A stretch of DNA of 64,000 nucleotides from Cyprinodon diabolis. Taxonomy: Eukaryota > Chordata > Actinopteri > Cyprinodontiformes > Cyprinodontidae. Numbering within the stretch: the stretch's first letter is position 1; every line of letters starts with the position of its first letter. The position numbers and the translations under genes were made by a program. Location: the NCBI GenBank assembly GCA_030533445.1, contig CM060082.1, positions 40,385,317-40,449,316 on the forward strand, in the 5' to 3' direction. Shown in pieces: positions 34,406 through 45,676 of this stretch. The notes beneath the pieces were generated by a model. The model did no database searches. It was given only the letters and a program-made list of their open reading frames with translations, and was not told where the DNA came from.

Positions 34406-34691
34406 CACTGGAAAAAAAAAATCGAAATTTAGATGAGTGATTTTTTCATAAAATAAGTGCATTTGTTCTTGGATTAAGGAGGTAAAACAGACATTTTGCC
34501 AATGGAACAAGACAATTTACACTTAAAATAAGAAAACACAATTGCATTGTGTTTTTTCAAGTGCATGCTATCTAATTATCTTATTTTAAGAGTAAAAATA
34601 CTCAAACTATTGGCAAACTATTTAATTTACTGACTCAAATTAAGGGTAAATGCACTTAATTTTACTTATTTCTAGATTGGTTTTTCCAGTG
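34406..34691. mobile_element. short DNA element with CACTGGAAAAA ends
   Basis: CACTGGAAAAAAAAAATC at 34406 is matched by GATTGGTTTTTCCAGTG ending at 34691. The interior is AT-rich with imperfect inverted symmetry (ataagtgcatttgttctt near the left, aaatgcacttaattttactt near the right). Target duplication not identified. Confidence 0.6.
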
Positions 34692-37684
34692 TGGAATAAA
34701 AGTCTTCTAAAGCCGCCCATCCAGTAAAGGGTTTAATGGATCCAACAAATCAAATTAAATTTATAGTTCAGATTTTCACAAATTTTTAAAAAGACCCATC
34801 ATCTCCCCTTTTTAAAAAAGAAAAAAAAAGCACATGCACAACCCTGTACCTACTCCATCCGAGGGAATGTAAATGACCCAATTTCCAATTTAGTTACAAG
34901 ACATATTACAATGTGAAATAATTATAAGTTATTATTTATTTTTTGCTTCCATTATTTTTGTGAATATACAATGCTTTACATTTTACTTTGTTTTAAGGGG
35001 CTTTATTTTGAAAGTACGTGACGTTTTTAGTTAGTTGCTACAGCGAGATACGGAGAAGAAGAGGCTGAGATTGAAACGTAGAAAAAGAAGGAAAGATAGT
35101 TAAAATATTACTTCTTATTTTAAGGACTCGCACCCTCTGAAGTGGCACATGGTTAGTCCTTATTTGATAAGACATGTTTAATGTGTGTTCATGTGTTTTG
35201 AAATGCTTGTGAAGAACTTTTTTTTTCTGTTCGTTATTAAGTCTCTGTTGCTTACGTATAACGGGCGGATTTTACATAGTAACAGCCAGTACGGCAATAC
35301 ATTTTTTCTTCTGTGCTTTGCCTAGCTCTTACGTTGCTCGGTTAAAAGGATTATTGTTGACAACGCTGAGACACTAATAAACAATAAAACCATCAGTCAA
35401 GTGCTGACCATCATTAGGGAATATTAAATGTGTTTAAGAGCATGCACAAGCTCATTTCTCCTCGTGCATGCTCTGTTTAAAAGTTGCTGTTTGCATCGCT
35501 CATACAAGCTTACTTTCCAAAAAAAGATTTGCAATTTTTCCACTATGTCAGACTCACCAATGGAAAGTGAAAATCGGGATGATCACGCAGGACGGCCTTA
35601 CGTAAACATATCACCAGAATGAATGACATTTACAGACATCCATCTCCCTGAGGTTCCGGGAGTCTCCCTGATATCGATAGTTGTTCATGGATGCCCGCGA
35701 GTCGGATAAATTATCCCGGATTTTAGACTCTGTGAGGCGGTGTTTTTTAATGCGAGCGAGAGCGTGCAGGCGGTACAATAATTCATGCATCATGTGCGGA
35801 TTATAGAACTACTGCGATTGCGCAGACAACAAGAGAGAGCGGGGTGTGAGGAGGAGGTTGCTGTTGAAATCTGTCCAAAGCGATGCTCTGATCAACCAGC
35901 GTTCCAGGGGACTGGTTGAACAGAGAGCTGATTGGATCAGTCCGATAAGTTTCTCTGGGTTACTCTCTGGCAGTCAACTAGTTACCACTCAAAGCTGTGC
36001 ATCCTGGGAAACGGCAGAGGGTGAATCCTCGAGTAAAAAATGAAAATATAGGACTAATTTTACAGCAGAATAACTAAAGTATATCCATGTCTAGTGAAGG
36101 TGAGGAACAGTGGTGGATCTAGACCAAATGTACCAGGGGGCCAGGAGGGGGGCGGCGTGTTTTCATGGGGGCCCAGTAAAGCATAAGATAAAAAACTGGG
36201 CAAAGAATTCAAATATATTAAGAGAGCTGCATGAAGTTAAATTTCTTTTCAATTAGGTTCAATCAAAAATCTATTGCTTATGAGGTCAATATACATTTAT
36301 AATTTAGGAATTTTACATATTTTTGACTTAATTTAAGTTAAATCTAGGTAGTTTCTATAAAATTTGAATTAGAACTCAAGAAAAACTGTTAAATTCAGAG
36401 CATTTTTTATTTGTTGGGGGGGGGGGGAACATTTAGCAGATGAAAACTGAGATCCTATCTCAGTACCACTGAAGCTATCACCTTATTGTTTTGGAATAAT
36501 TGGTAAAACAGAATTTGTAAAGAAAAAGGATGAAGTAGATCCAAAGGACTACTGGTGAGGAATGATGACACCGTGGCGAGGTGCACTGTATGCTGAATTC
36601 CCATGAAAAACAGAAAGCACAACCGATGTTCAATCAGCATCTCCCTGAAATGAGTTTTTTGGAACTTGGGATGTCTGCAATTAGGAGGACCACATTTTTT
36701 GATGATCCACCCAGAAAAACAACATCCTCCACTTTACGTTCAAAATACAATTTTTTGACATTCTTTCAAAAAGTTTCCTTAAAGTTCAACCCCTAAATAT
36801 TTTGGGGGTTTGGTTTCATTAAAATTGGCATTGCAAACTAATACAATTTTTAGCCTACTTGTTGTTTTATCATTGTTATAAAGGTAATATGACTGACATT
36901 CAAGTTGTGGACTAATTCACCCCTTAGGCAACTACCAAAGACAAGCACTCCTATTAACAGCCCATAACCTAAAAAAAACCTAAAAGTTTGACCATGTTAT
37001 TGGTATAAAAAAGCTTGGAAATTTAAAATAAAAATATATCATTAAGAGTTAAAGACCAACTTCTGAGTCAGTTGGAGACAGAGACCACATCATACACTGA
37101 CACTGCCAAATAACATCTTTGAAAGCAGACTATTCAGTACAGCATCAGCTAAATTAGATGTGATATTGAAAGCTCAATCTAAAAATAGGGACTTCATTTT
37201 ACTAATCCCTAGAGGGTTGGCTTTTGGGAATGGAGCGTTTTACCTTGACATAGCTGATGTCCCTCGATGCTCAACCATCCCAGACTCAAAAGCATCAATG
37301 AGCTTTTGCCGGTAGTAAACTCCAGGTTACTCAGCTGTATTATATGACACTTTGATTTGATAACGACAGAAAACTAGCTCATCTAGAACAGCCCTGCTGC
37401 TTGTTCACTCCTCTTATTCAACATCATGAGGTTAATCTGCCTCATAAGAGCTTTCTGACAAGACTAAGGACATAGACTTAGGAGAGCACTCAATTCAGCA
37501 ATGAAAAATGGGTGACAATCTTTATTTTCAAATGTGATCATCGGGACATTCTAGAAATACATCTAAGGTAGAAATTGCACCGAAAGGTGGTTTTACAATG
37601 TGCTAAATGGGGGGGTATACATGATTTTTGTTTTTTTGTGTTTTTTCTCAGATCATGTAATACCCGATTAAAAGGCCATTGGTG
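34692..37684. other. non-coding, repeat fragments only
   Basis: 35630-35850 is a GC-richer block (gggagtctccctgatatcga) with a repeat-like texture and no recognised ends. 36115-36180 (gtggatctagacc, gggggcccag) resembles one end of a dispersed element. A G12 run lies at 36416-36427. Confidence 0.35.
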
Positions 37685-37692
37685 TCAATTAC

Positions 37693-38175
37693 TAGCCTCG
37701 TGAGACCATCCTGATCTCGCGAGCTTTCAAGGTTTCACTCGCAGATCAGTCTGGAGACTCTCCGTTGAAGAAAATTTGGAGCAGTTCACCAAACGAACGT
37801 CCAATCAGCGTTGGCTTTGAGGCGGGTTGAGGTGTGACACAACGAGAAGCGCGACAGTTCAGTCTAAAGAACATGGCGGCTTCAGCCGATGAAACTAGCG
37901 TTAGTGTGGCTATGGAGCAAGTTTTATCGGAATTACAGAGTATTTCTTCACTGAAAGAAGAGCAAAACACTGCTCTGGAGTCTTTTCTCAGAGGAAAAGA
38001 TGTTTTTGCTCTTCTCCCGACTGGTTTCGGCAAGAGTAGCCTGGCTGTTAGTACGTCATATGCTTCATTGATCTGATTGGTTTATTTGGCCCGTCTATCA
38101 CCAACATAGGCCAATCAGCTAACCAGTATTTTCGCCCCTTCCCAAAATTACTTCAACGGAAAGTTTCCAGGTTAG
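37693..38175 (+). mobile_element. element carrying RecQ-helicase-like 5' exon, copy 2
   Basis: Same family as 17839-18376. Target duplication TCAATTAC (37685-37692) and TCACTTAC (38176-38183) matches at 7/8. The internal frame from ATG 37873 reads MAASADETSVSVAMEQVLSE, then SLKEEQNTALESFLRGKDVF, then ALLPTGFGKS: an intact RecQ motif I (Walker A). It then diverges from helicase sequence at a tag immediately after GKS in the original phase. This copy lacks the 34 bp near the right end (atggatatgcgg...) present in copy 1. Confidence 0.75.
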
Positions 38176-38183
38176 TCACTTAC

Positions 38184-39160
38184 AGGCCAAGAACCAAATT
38201 ACTTTCGTCTATACCAGTGAAGTAAAAGTTGCAGCAACGGGTAACCTCTGTTAAACCACTCATTCCCCCAGCTCTCAGCAGTGGTGATTTTTTTGGGATT
38301 CTTTATAAATAAGATTGATTTTATCAAAAATAAGGTCCCTGGCTCCCCTCCAAATATCCTTCTTTCTTCGAAAATAAGGTAGCATGCAAGGTGATTATAG
38401 AACCAGAGTCGTGTTTGGACTGTTTTGATCCAGTTGAGCTTTCAAAGTTAGTTATCAAATTATTAACTTGATCTAAGCCTTTAACTAGTATGTTAGATTC
38501 ACTTCCTGCAAAGCTATTTAAGGGAATAAAGGCTTATTTATGCTCAGACACCAGGTCGTTTTCGTGTGTGTCGCAGTTAACGCAGATATGCCCCGCCCCA
38601 GTGCCGCAGACAGTAGTTCTCTGATTGGTCAAATCTATATCCACTCTACACTCTGCGCATGTCCTGTTTGGTGCTTTACCGGCTTGTTTTGTTTGTATGA
38701 CCGCCATTTTGGAAAACAACTCGTGAAGATGGACCAGCTAGAAAAGCGAGGTGCGCGAGAACAATGGGACCCTTTTTCCACCAGGATCCCAGCTCTTTTT
38801 CACCCTCATGTCCCTCCGTTATCGCACAAACTTGCCCTTTGCAATTTTCAACCTCCTCACCACCTCGGCTGTATCTAGACCCACAGCTAGTTCGTGATTG
38901 TCTCTGTTGCGTTGAGGCATGGAGTAACATAGCGCAGACTACGCTTCAAAAATATCTGCATCATACCTGCGACAAGCTCACTACGACACACTGCTGCCAG
39001 AGGATAAACAGCCCTTAATCCTACTGGCTACAACTGACATTTTATATATGATTAATCTATTGCTAATTCAGAGCTATGTACTGCAGGCTTTTAAGGTAGT
39101 TGTAATTAATCATTTAATTAAGAAACCTCTGGAATCAAATAGCATGATTAGCTGAAGACC
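38184..39160. other. possible 5' part of another mobile gene
   Basis: 38560-38880 is CpG-containing, and an ATG at 38730 opens MDQLEKRGAREQWDPFSTRI in good context before petering out. It could be the promoter and first exon of a TE-borne or processed gene; no ends or family recognised. Confidence 0.25.
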
Positions 39161-39162
39161 TA

Positions 39163-40384
39163 CACTCACCGGCCACTTTATTAGGTACACCTGTCCAACT
39201 GCTCGTTAACACTTAATTTCTAAGCAGCCAATCACATGGCGGCAACTCGGTGCATTTAGGCATGTAGACATGGTCAAGACAATCTCCTGCAGTTCAAACC
39301 GAGCATCAGTATGGGGAAGAAAGGTGATTTGAGTGACTTTGAACGTGGCATGATTGTTGGTGCCAGAAGGGCTGGTTCTTAGTATTTCAGAAACTGCTGA
39401 TCTACTGGGATTTTCACGCACAACCATCTCTAGGGTTTACAGAGAATGGTCCGAAAAAGAAAAAACATCCAGTGAGCGGCAGTTCTGTGGGCGGAAATGC
39501 CTTTTTGATGCTAGAGGTCAGAGGAGAATGGCCAGACTGGTATGAGCTGATAGAAGGGCAACAGTGACTCAAATAACCACCCGTTAAAACCAAGGTGGGC
39601 AGAAGAGCATCTCTGAACGCACAGTACGTCGAACTTTTAGGCAGATGGGCTACAGCAGCAGAAGACCACACCGGGTGCCACTCCTTTCAGCTAACAACAG
39701 GAAACTGAGGCTACAATTTGCACAAGCTCGTCGAAATTGGACAATAGAAGATTGGAAAAACGTTGCCTGGTCTGATGAGTCTCGATTTCTGCTGCGACAT
39801 TCGGATGGTAGGGTCAGAATTTGGCGTCTACAACATGAAAGCATGGATCCATCCTGCTTGTATCAACGGTTCAGGCTGGTGGTGGTGGTGTCATGGTGTG
39901 GGGAATATTTTCTTGGCACACTTTGGGCCCCTTGGTACCAATTGAGCATTGTTGCAATGCCACAGCCTACCTGAGTATTGTTGCTGACCATGTCCATCCC
40001 TTTATGACCACAATGTACCCAACTTCTGATGGCTACTTTCAGCAGGATAATGCGCCATGTCATAAAGCTGGAATCATCTCAGACTGGTTTCTTGAACATG
40101 ACAATGAGTTCACTGTACTCAAATGGCCTCCACAGTCACTAGATCTCAATCCAATAGAGCATCTTTGGGATGTGGTGGAACGGGAGATTCGCATCATGGA
40201 TGTGCAGCCGACAAATCTGCGGTAACTGTGTGATGCCATCATGTCAATATGGACCAAACTCCCTGAGAAATGCTTCCAGCACCTTGTTGAATCTATGCCA
40301 TGAAGAATTGAGGCAGTTCTGAAGGCAAAAAGGGGGTCCAACCCGTTACTAGCATGGGGTACCTAATAAAGTGGCCGGTGAGTG
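39163..40384 (+). mobile_element. Tc1/mariner transposon with both ends
   Basis: TIRs CACTCACCGGCCACTTTATT (39163) and exact complement at 40384, flanked by TA on both sides (39161-39162, 40385-40386); length 1222 bp. Transposase start MGKKGDLSDFERGMIVGARR at 39312. It is broken by a frameshift at the helix-turn-helix (39375, GS then stop), by a TGA at 39546-39548, and by a frame change near 39890. WSDESRF, DNAPCHKA and S-L-DLNPIEHLW (Pro to Leu) are visible. Ends look mobilisable, the protein does not. Confidence 0.95.
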
Positions 40385-40784
40385 TATATCTAATCAATCT
40401 CTGACTAGAATTCTTGAGAAAATTTTTTTTGCTAATCAAGTGTGTAGGTTCTAACACTGCAGTAACCTTTTTAACCCTATAATGCCAAATGTATCGTATT
40501 TGATACATACGGTTTCTGAAATGTTTTGCGTCTGACACCTTTTGCATAATTTAATGGTAAACACTTTGCTCAAAATCCTCTTGTACACAATTAGATATAC
40601 CTGATAACAGAGGGCAGAAGACTACACAAAAAATAATCTTGATATATCACATAGTAATAAATTATTACTATAGAAAATGTATTTCTGTTTTTTCTTTTTA
40701 CATATTTTGTTAAAATGCCAAATAAGGACTTCAAACCAAAAAAAATAATTGGATCGGGCTGTAAAGGGTTAAGAGCTTTAGTCA

Positions 40785-41525
40785 GGTTTTAGAGCTAGTC
40801 GTAACACTGAAACAGCACTGCTGAAAGTCAATAAAGACATCTTATGGCCTCAGATAATGGACTTTCATCTATACTTGTCCTGTTAGATCTCAGTGCTCGA
40901 TTTAACACAGTCGATCACAAGCTTTTAGAATGGCTTGATGTAGGGATTAAGGGAACAGTACTAGGTTGTCATATCCTGTGTTTCTGACACATTGCAGTCT
41001 GTTGATGATTAATCTTCCTTATTCTTCAGGGTAACTTGTGATCCCACAAGGATCATTGCGAAGGCAAATTCTCTTCAGATACGCTTCCAACTAGTAAAAT
41101 TATGAGACAGCACAGGATTAATTTCAGCTGTAATACTGATGATACTCTGGTGCATTTGTCAAATTCTGTAGTAATGCTGCTTTAGGCTTAGGCTGCTTGA
41201 GGACATAGGGTCCATTTTCACTACTCTGCTTTATTCTACCCACAGTCAGTCTCTGTAGAAGGTGTTTTTACACTAAGCCTGGTTCTCCTGGAAGTTGTTT
41301 TCGTTAAAAGGAAGCTTTCCTTTCCACTGTACTTACAATGTAATCAACAACACAATTCAACCGACTGTCTAGTGTCCCTACAAACACATTCAGTAGTTGA
41401 AAATCCAGCAAAGTTAATGAATCAATGCAATCGGGTGGGTTTCCTTAGATAAAAAACTTTTGATTAATCTGACTGGATGATCTGGATGGATGGTTCCTGT
41501 TGAGTTTCTGGGATAAAATGTTCTT
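40785..41525 (+). mobile_element. L2-type LINE, degenerate reverse transcriptase and tail
   Basis: Across several frames the translation gives SGFRASRNTETALLKVNKDI, LVLLDLSARFNTVDHKLLEW (RT block, expected LLDLSAAFDTVDH), VGIKGTVL-like, a VPQGSI-like block, and NTDDTLVHLSNS where YADDTQLYLS is expected. The catalytic YADD is thus lost. 41270-41500 aligns with the 3' end at 21950-22150 (aagcctggttctcctgg, tccactgta, aatctgactggatgatc). An old, deleted copy. Confidence 0.75.
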
Positions 41526-41534
41526 GTAAATTGT

Positions 41535-43265
41535 AAGTAACTAAGTAAGGTTTATTTATACAGCATTAACACATTAACACATTTATACACCATAAACTAC
41601 AAAAAGCACAGTCTAAAATACATATAGACAATACATACGGTCATAGCAACCCTTGATAAAATGAGTCTAAAATGCTTAGTTAAAAATTTATGTTTTTAGT
41701 TGTTTTTTTTAAAATCCTCATACATAAACTCGGAGATACATACTAAAAACTGAATTGAACTGCAGTACATTAACCATATGCTTCAGCACTTCTTTTTGTT
41801 TGAACTGAGACTTGCATAACATTTCTTATAATTGTGTCATTGTTTAATCGCAAAAATTGAGGGAGAAAAGGCAATATTAGCTTAAGATGCCCCAGCACAT
41901 ATCAGGGATTGGTTTAGAATGAAATTAATTGGTATGGGCATTAGTCTAAAATTTAAAAAAAGAGCACCATTGGAAATACAATCGATCGCTGATCCCAACA
42001 TGGTTTCTCAGCCTGGTCCTTACTCCCTGACCCACCCCTACAGAGCCGCAGTCCTGCTAAAAAGTAACCAGTTAGTACCAACACTGTATCTAGTAAACTG
42101 CCTTATACAAAGGATTACATTTGCTGCTGCAAAGGCACTTAATCCATTGGGTCAGACCTCTCAGTGCAAAGAGACACAAGAGATAATGTGGAAGGAGGAA
42201 GTGAAAACTGGGAAGTGGCCATGATGATGACAGCAAACAGAATCCTATTATTGGCAGCAAAAACATGCTTCTTTAAACTGAATGCAATGTCAGAGTTCTG
42301 ACAGCTGAGGGAAAGTGGATTTGTATAAATTCATCCAGGTGGGGAAAATACGACAGTCCAGACAGGAAAATACCCAGTTCATCTCAGCATTAAAAACTAA
42401 AACATCTACTCATCTTTTATGATCTCTGGATTTGTTTTCAGGGGAGGAGCAATCACTTCAAAAGAACTTCTCAGATTAGTTTCCCCAAAGCTCAATGACA
42501 CTAATTCCTCAGGACTCAAACATAAAAAATAATACAAACTCATTTAAAGCAGAGTATGTTTTTTTATGCATTTCCTTCTAAACACAAAGAATAGTTATTA
42601 CAGACAGGCAAATGGGGTCATTACAGCACAGCTTGGATAACATAGGGTCTTTTATGCAAAGCTTACTTGTTTAAAAGAAAAATGAAGACTTTATAATCTT
42701 AATTTGCTGTGTCCATTTTCTCATGAGGTAATGCTAAGGTGGTCACTACCTCGTGTTCTGTCCCCCCCTTTATGGTGACATAGATACTCTTAAGAGTAAT
42801 AAAGTGATCACTCAGGCGACCCTTTCTTGACCCTGACAGCTGAGCCTCTTACTCAGCCTAATAAGACTAGGGAAGCTTGCTTATATGTGTACCCAAAGGC
42901 AGCCCTCTATCACCTAAGGATGATTTCCAGTATTAAAGGACCAGCGTCTTAGCAGGATCTCAGAAAACTAAATCCTTGCATTTACCTTTAGTCAAACCGA
43001 TGCCAGCAGCGGTGTCTACACAGGTCTGCCTATAATTTCTATTGATATTTACAGGGTAAGGTGTAGTGTGACAGCTAACTTGGGAACCTGGCTTTGAAGA
43101 GGTTGGAGTTAATTTTTGTTTTTCCTAAAATGATCCAGTTTTTTATAAACACAAAATTCAGGGGAGAAAAAATCTTGTGGACGTTATTATGAAGCTACAG
43201 CTAAAACAGCTCACACACAGATGTGCAACATTTCAACATGTTTCAAGTCATTTAAGCACAAGCTT
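41535..43265. other. non-coding with a reverse LINE tail
   Basis: 41545-41600 (aggtttatttatacagcatt) looks like a LINE tail in reverse. A 101-codon frame at 41919-42224 has no motif. Otherwise nothing recognised. Confidence 0.35.
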
Positions 43266-44188
43266 CAGGGCTCGATGTTAACCGTCGCCCGATCTCCTGG
43301 GACAAGCAGTTTTTATTGTTGGGAGAGTACAAATTTCATTGCATTTGTAAGTGCAATGATCGCAAAAAAAAATTATTTATCACTCAAAATTACTTTAAAA
43401 TCACCGACATTCGATGAAAACGACCCAGAAGCGTTGCCGGCGCGATTTTTGTTGTTATGTACACATTCTCGCAAGATTTTAAAAAGGCACGTGATTTGAA
43501 AAAGCCAGGTGATTTTCCGCCAGATGGTGTGATTTTTGTCCACCTAGCGGTAATTTTGATGTAGTTACCAAAACGACAAACGGCTGCCTTTATTTTGTCA
43601 GGGAAAACTAATCCTGAGTCAGTTAAAAGTCAAGGAATTCTGAAATTATGTAAGACTGTGGAAACCCTGTATAAAATAACTATGTATAATGATTCTCTAG
43701 AAAAGTCACATTATATTTATGATATTATCTTGTGTAAACATACCATGACTCTAAAATAAAAGTCATTCATTTGTGACATTGACTTCTATCTTGTGATTTA
43801 TCTTAAGTTTTTAACCTGTCAAGTTTTTTTTAGATTTTTAACATTACAATTTATATTTTTCCAAGCACACAACAGTTTAAAGCAAAGTTTAGTTTGAAAA
43901 GAATGTGCAGGAAGGATTGAAAAGCATGTTAACGCGGTAATGTAGGCTTGAGTTCATTATCTGACGCATGCATATACACACCAGGAACCTGTAAACCTAA
44001 AAAATACTGAATTACAAAAAACATTTAAAAAACAAACATGTTTCATTGATATATATACAAAAGCGAATTTTAGGAACTATATTTATCAAACATTATACTG
44101 GGCAAGTAAAAATTGTTTCTGGGCAAATGAAATGTGAAAGTCACTTGCCCAAAGGGCAAGTGGTAAAAATCCTTAACGTCAACCCCTG
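43266..44188. mobile_element. old hAT-like element
   Basis: Left CAGGGCTCGATGTTAA and right (complement) CAGGGGTTGACGTTAA agree at 13 of 16 positions. Near the right end gggcaagtaaaaat and cttgcccaaagggcaagtgg make internal inverted repeats. The interior frames are not recognisable. No clear target duplication. Confidence 0.6.
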
Positions 44189-44586
44189 AGTTTAAATTGA
44201 GTCTGAAGTCCTTTTTTTCTTTTATTTAGGCACAACTCAAGTCTGACCCTTACAGTTAAATAACCATTTGTAGGGCAACCAGCAAACTTTTCATATATCT
44301 TTAATGATCTAATAATATCACGACACACCGTTTTTACTTGAATATTTCCATCCATTCATGGTGTTCTGCTTGTCTCAGACTAGTTTTACCCAACTATCAG
44401 TTCCAGGAGAAAATCCTGAGCTCCTAATCAACTCCATGTGTGAGATGACAACAAGAGTCCAATGGCAACAAACAATCTCTTCTGGATTGAACATGGCCCA
44501 AAAACCTCCTTCCCCGAGGGGATCCTGCCAAAAGCACATCCAATATCTTCCTTAAACCAGGAGAAGTATCGGGTCTGTTCCAGCGT

Positions 44587-44862
44587 TTTATCGTCATTAC
44601 ATTGTGACAAGTACACAGAAACGAAATTAACTCTCTGCATTTTAACCCATCCCGTTAGGGACCAGTGGGCTGCCATTGTGTGGCACCCGGGGACTAGTGT
44701 AGGGTCTCTTTCGCTCAGGGTGCCAGACTCAGGGACCCCGTGGTAGTGGGGCTTGTGAGCTAGAGAGCTAACTCATAGCCATTGTTTGCCCAGGGGTTCT
44801 AGCTAGAAATCAGAACTCTCGGCTCCTAGCGCAATGCCCTAACCATTAGGCCGCCACTCCCC
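44587..44862 (-). repeat. tRNA-derived SINE family 2, copy 2
   Basis: Reverse complement begins gggagtggcggcctaatggt (A-box-like) and ends with the family tail aatgcagagagttaatttcg and cattgtaatgacgataaaa. The B-box region is diverged. Confidence 0.75.
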
Positions 44863-44899
44863 TAAGCAGGCATCAGCATGAAGGGTCTTGCCTAAGGAC

Positions 44900-45668
44900 T
44901 AGAGACTGACATTTTTTCGGGAATCCCACGGGTCACGGGATTCCCGTGGGATTCCCGTGGGATGGGAGTCAGTATTAGTAACGGTCACGTGATTGGGACG
45001 GTACAGGATTAAACATTAACGGGAGCAGACGGGAGCGGGAGCAAACCAATAATAACTAAAAAACAAACTAGGATCGATGCCAAAAAATAAAATAAAATAG
45101 AAAGAACAAAAATCTGTACTGGCGCCGCCATTTTGTAGTTTTTTTCCTTGAAGCCTACACTATAATGCGAGTCAAAAAAAAAATACACGACCCAAAAACC
45201 AACAGTGCTTCCGCTCTGAGTTTTTCACCCACGCTCAAAAACAACAATGGAGGGACCAACAGTTAGTGGCGAATTCGACTTCGAAAAGTTTGATTGTTTT
45301 GATTGTTTATTCACCTAAGATAAGCATGGTCTGTTTCCTTGTTTGTTACTTTTATTATGTATTGATAATTATTATTCCTTTTACTTTAACTGACCTTTAC
45401 TACAGTTAGAAACAGGAACTCAACTGACCCTTCATAGAAATTAAGATTCAATGTATTGGCAGAAATCTTATTGAAGACAACAAGAATAGGAGTGGTGCAG
45501 TAGTGGGAGTCATTCTGAATGGGAGCGGGATGGGAATTGGAGTAATTTCACCAGGAGTGGGACGGGACAGGATTTAGATTTCTACTCTGGCCCGGGATCG
45601 GGACGGGACACAATTTTTTTCTGTGGGAGTGGGACAGGAGTGAAAATCCACTCCCGTGTCAGTCTCTA
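44900..45668. mobile_element. hAT-like element, TAGAGACTGAC ends
   Basis: TAGAGACTGACA at 44900 and complement TGTCAGTCTCTA ending 45668, with 8-mers CTAAGGAC (44892-44899) and TTAAGGAC (45669-45676), a 7/8 target duplication. Subterminal arrays of tcccgtgggat/gggacgggac. An ATG at 45248 opens MEGPTVSGEFDFEKFDCFDC and stops: possibly the remnant N-terminus of the transposase. No catalytic region. Confidence 0.85.
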
Positions 45669-45676
45669 TTAAGGAC

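Noticed and set aside
43221..43499. 92-codon frame as a transposase exon
   Set aside because: It lies in an old hAT-like element but has no hAT or zinc-finger motif.
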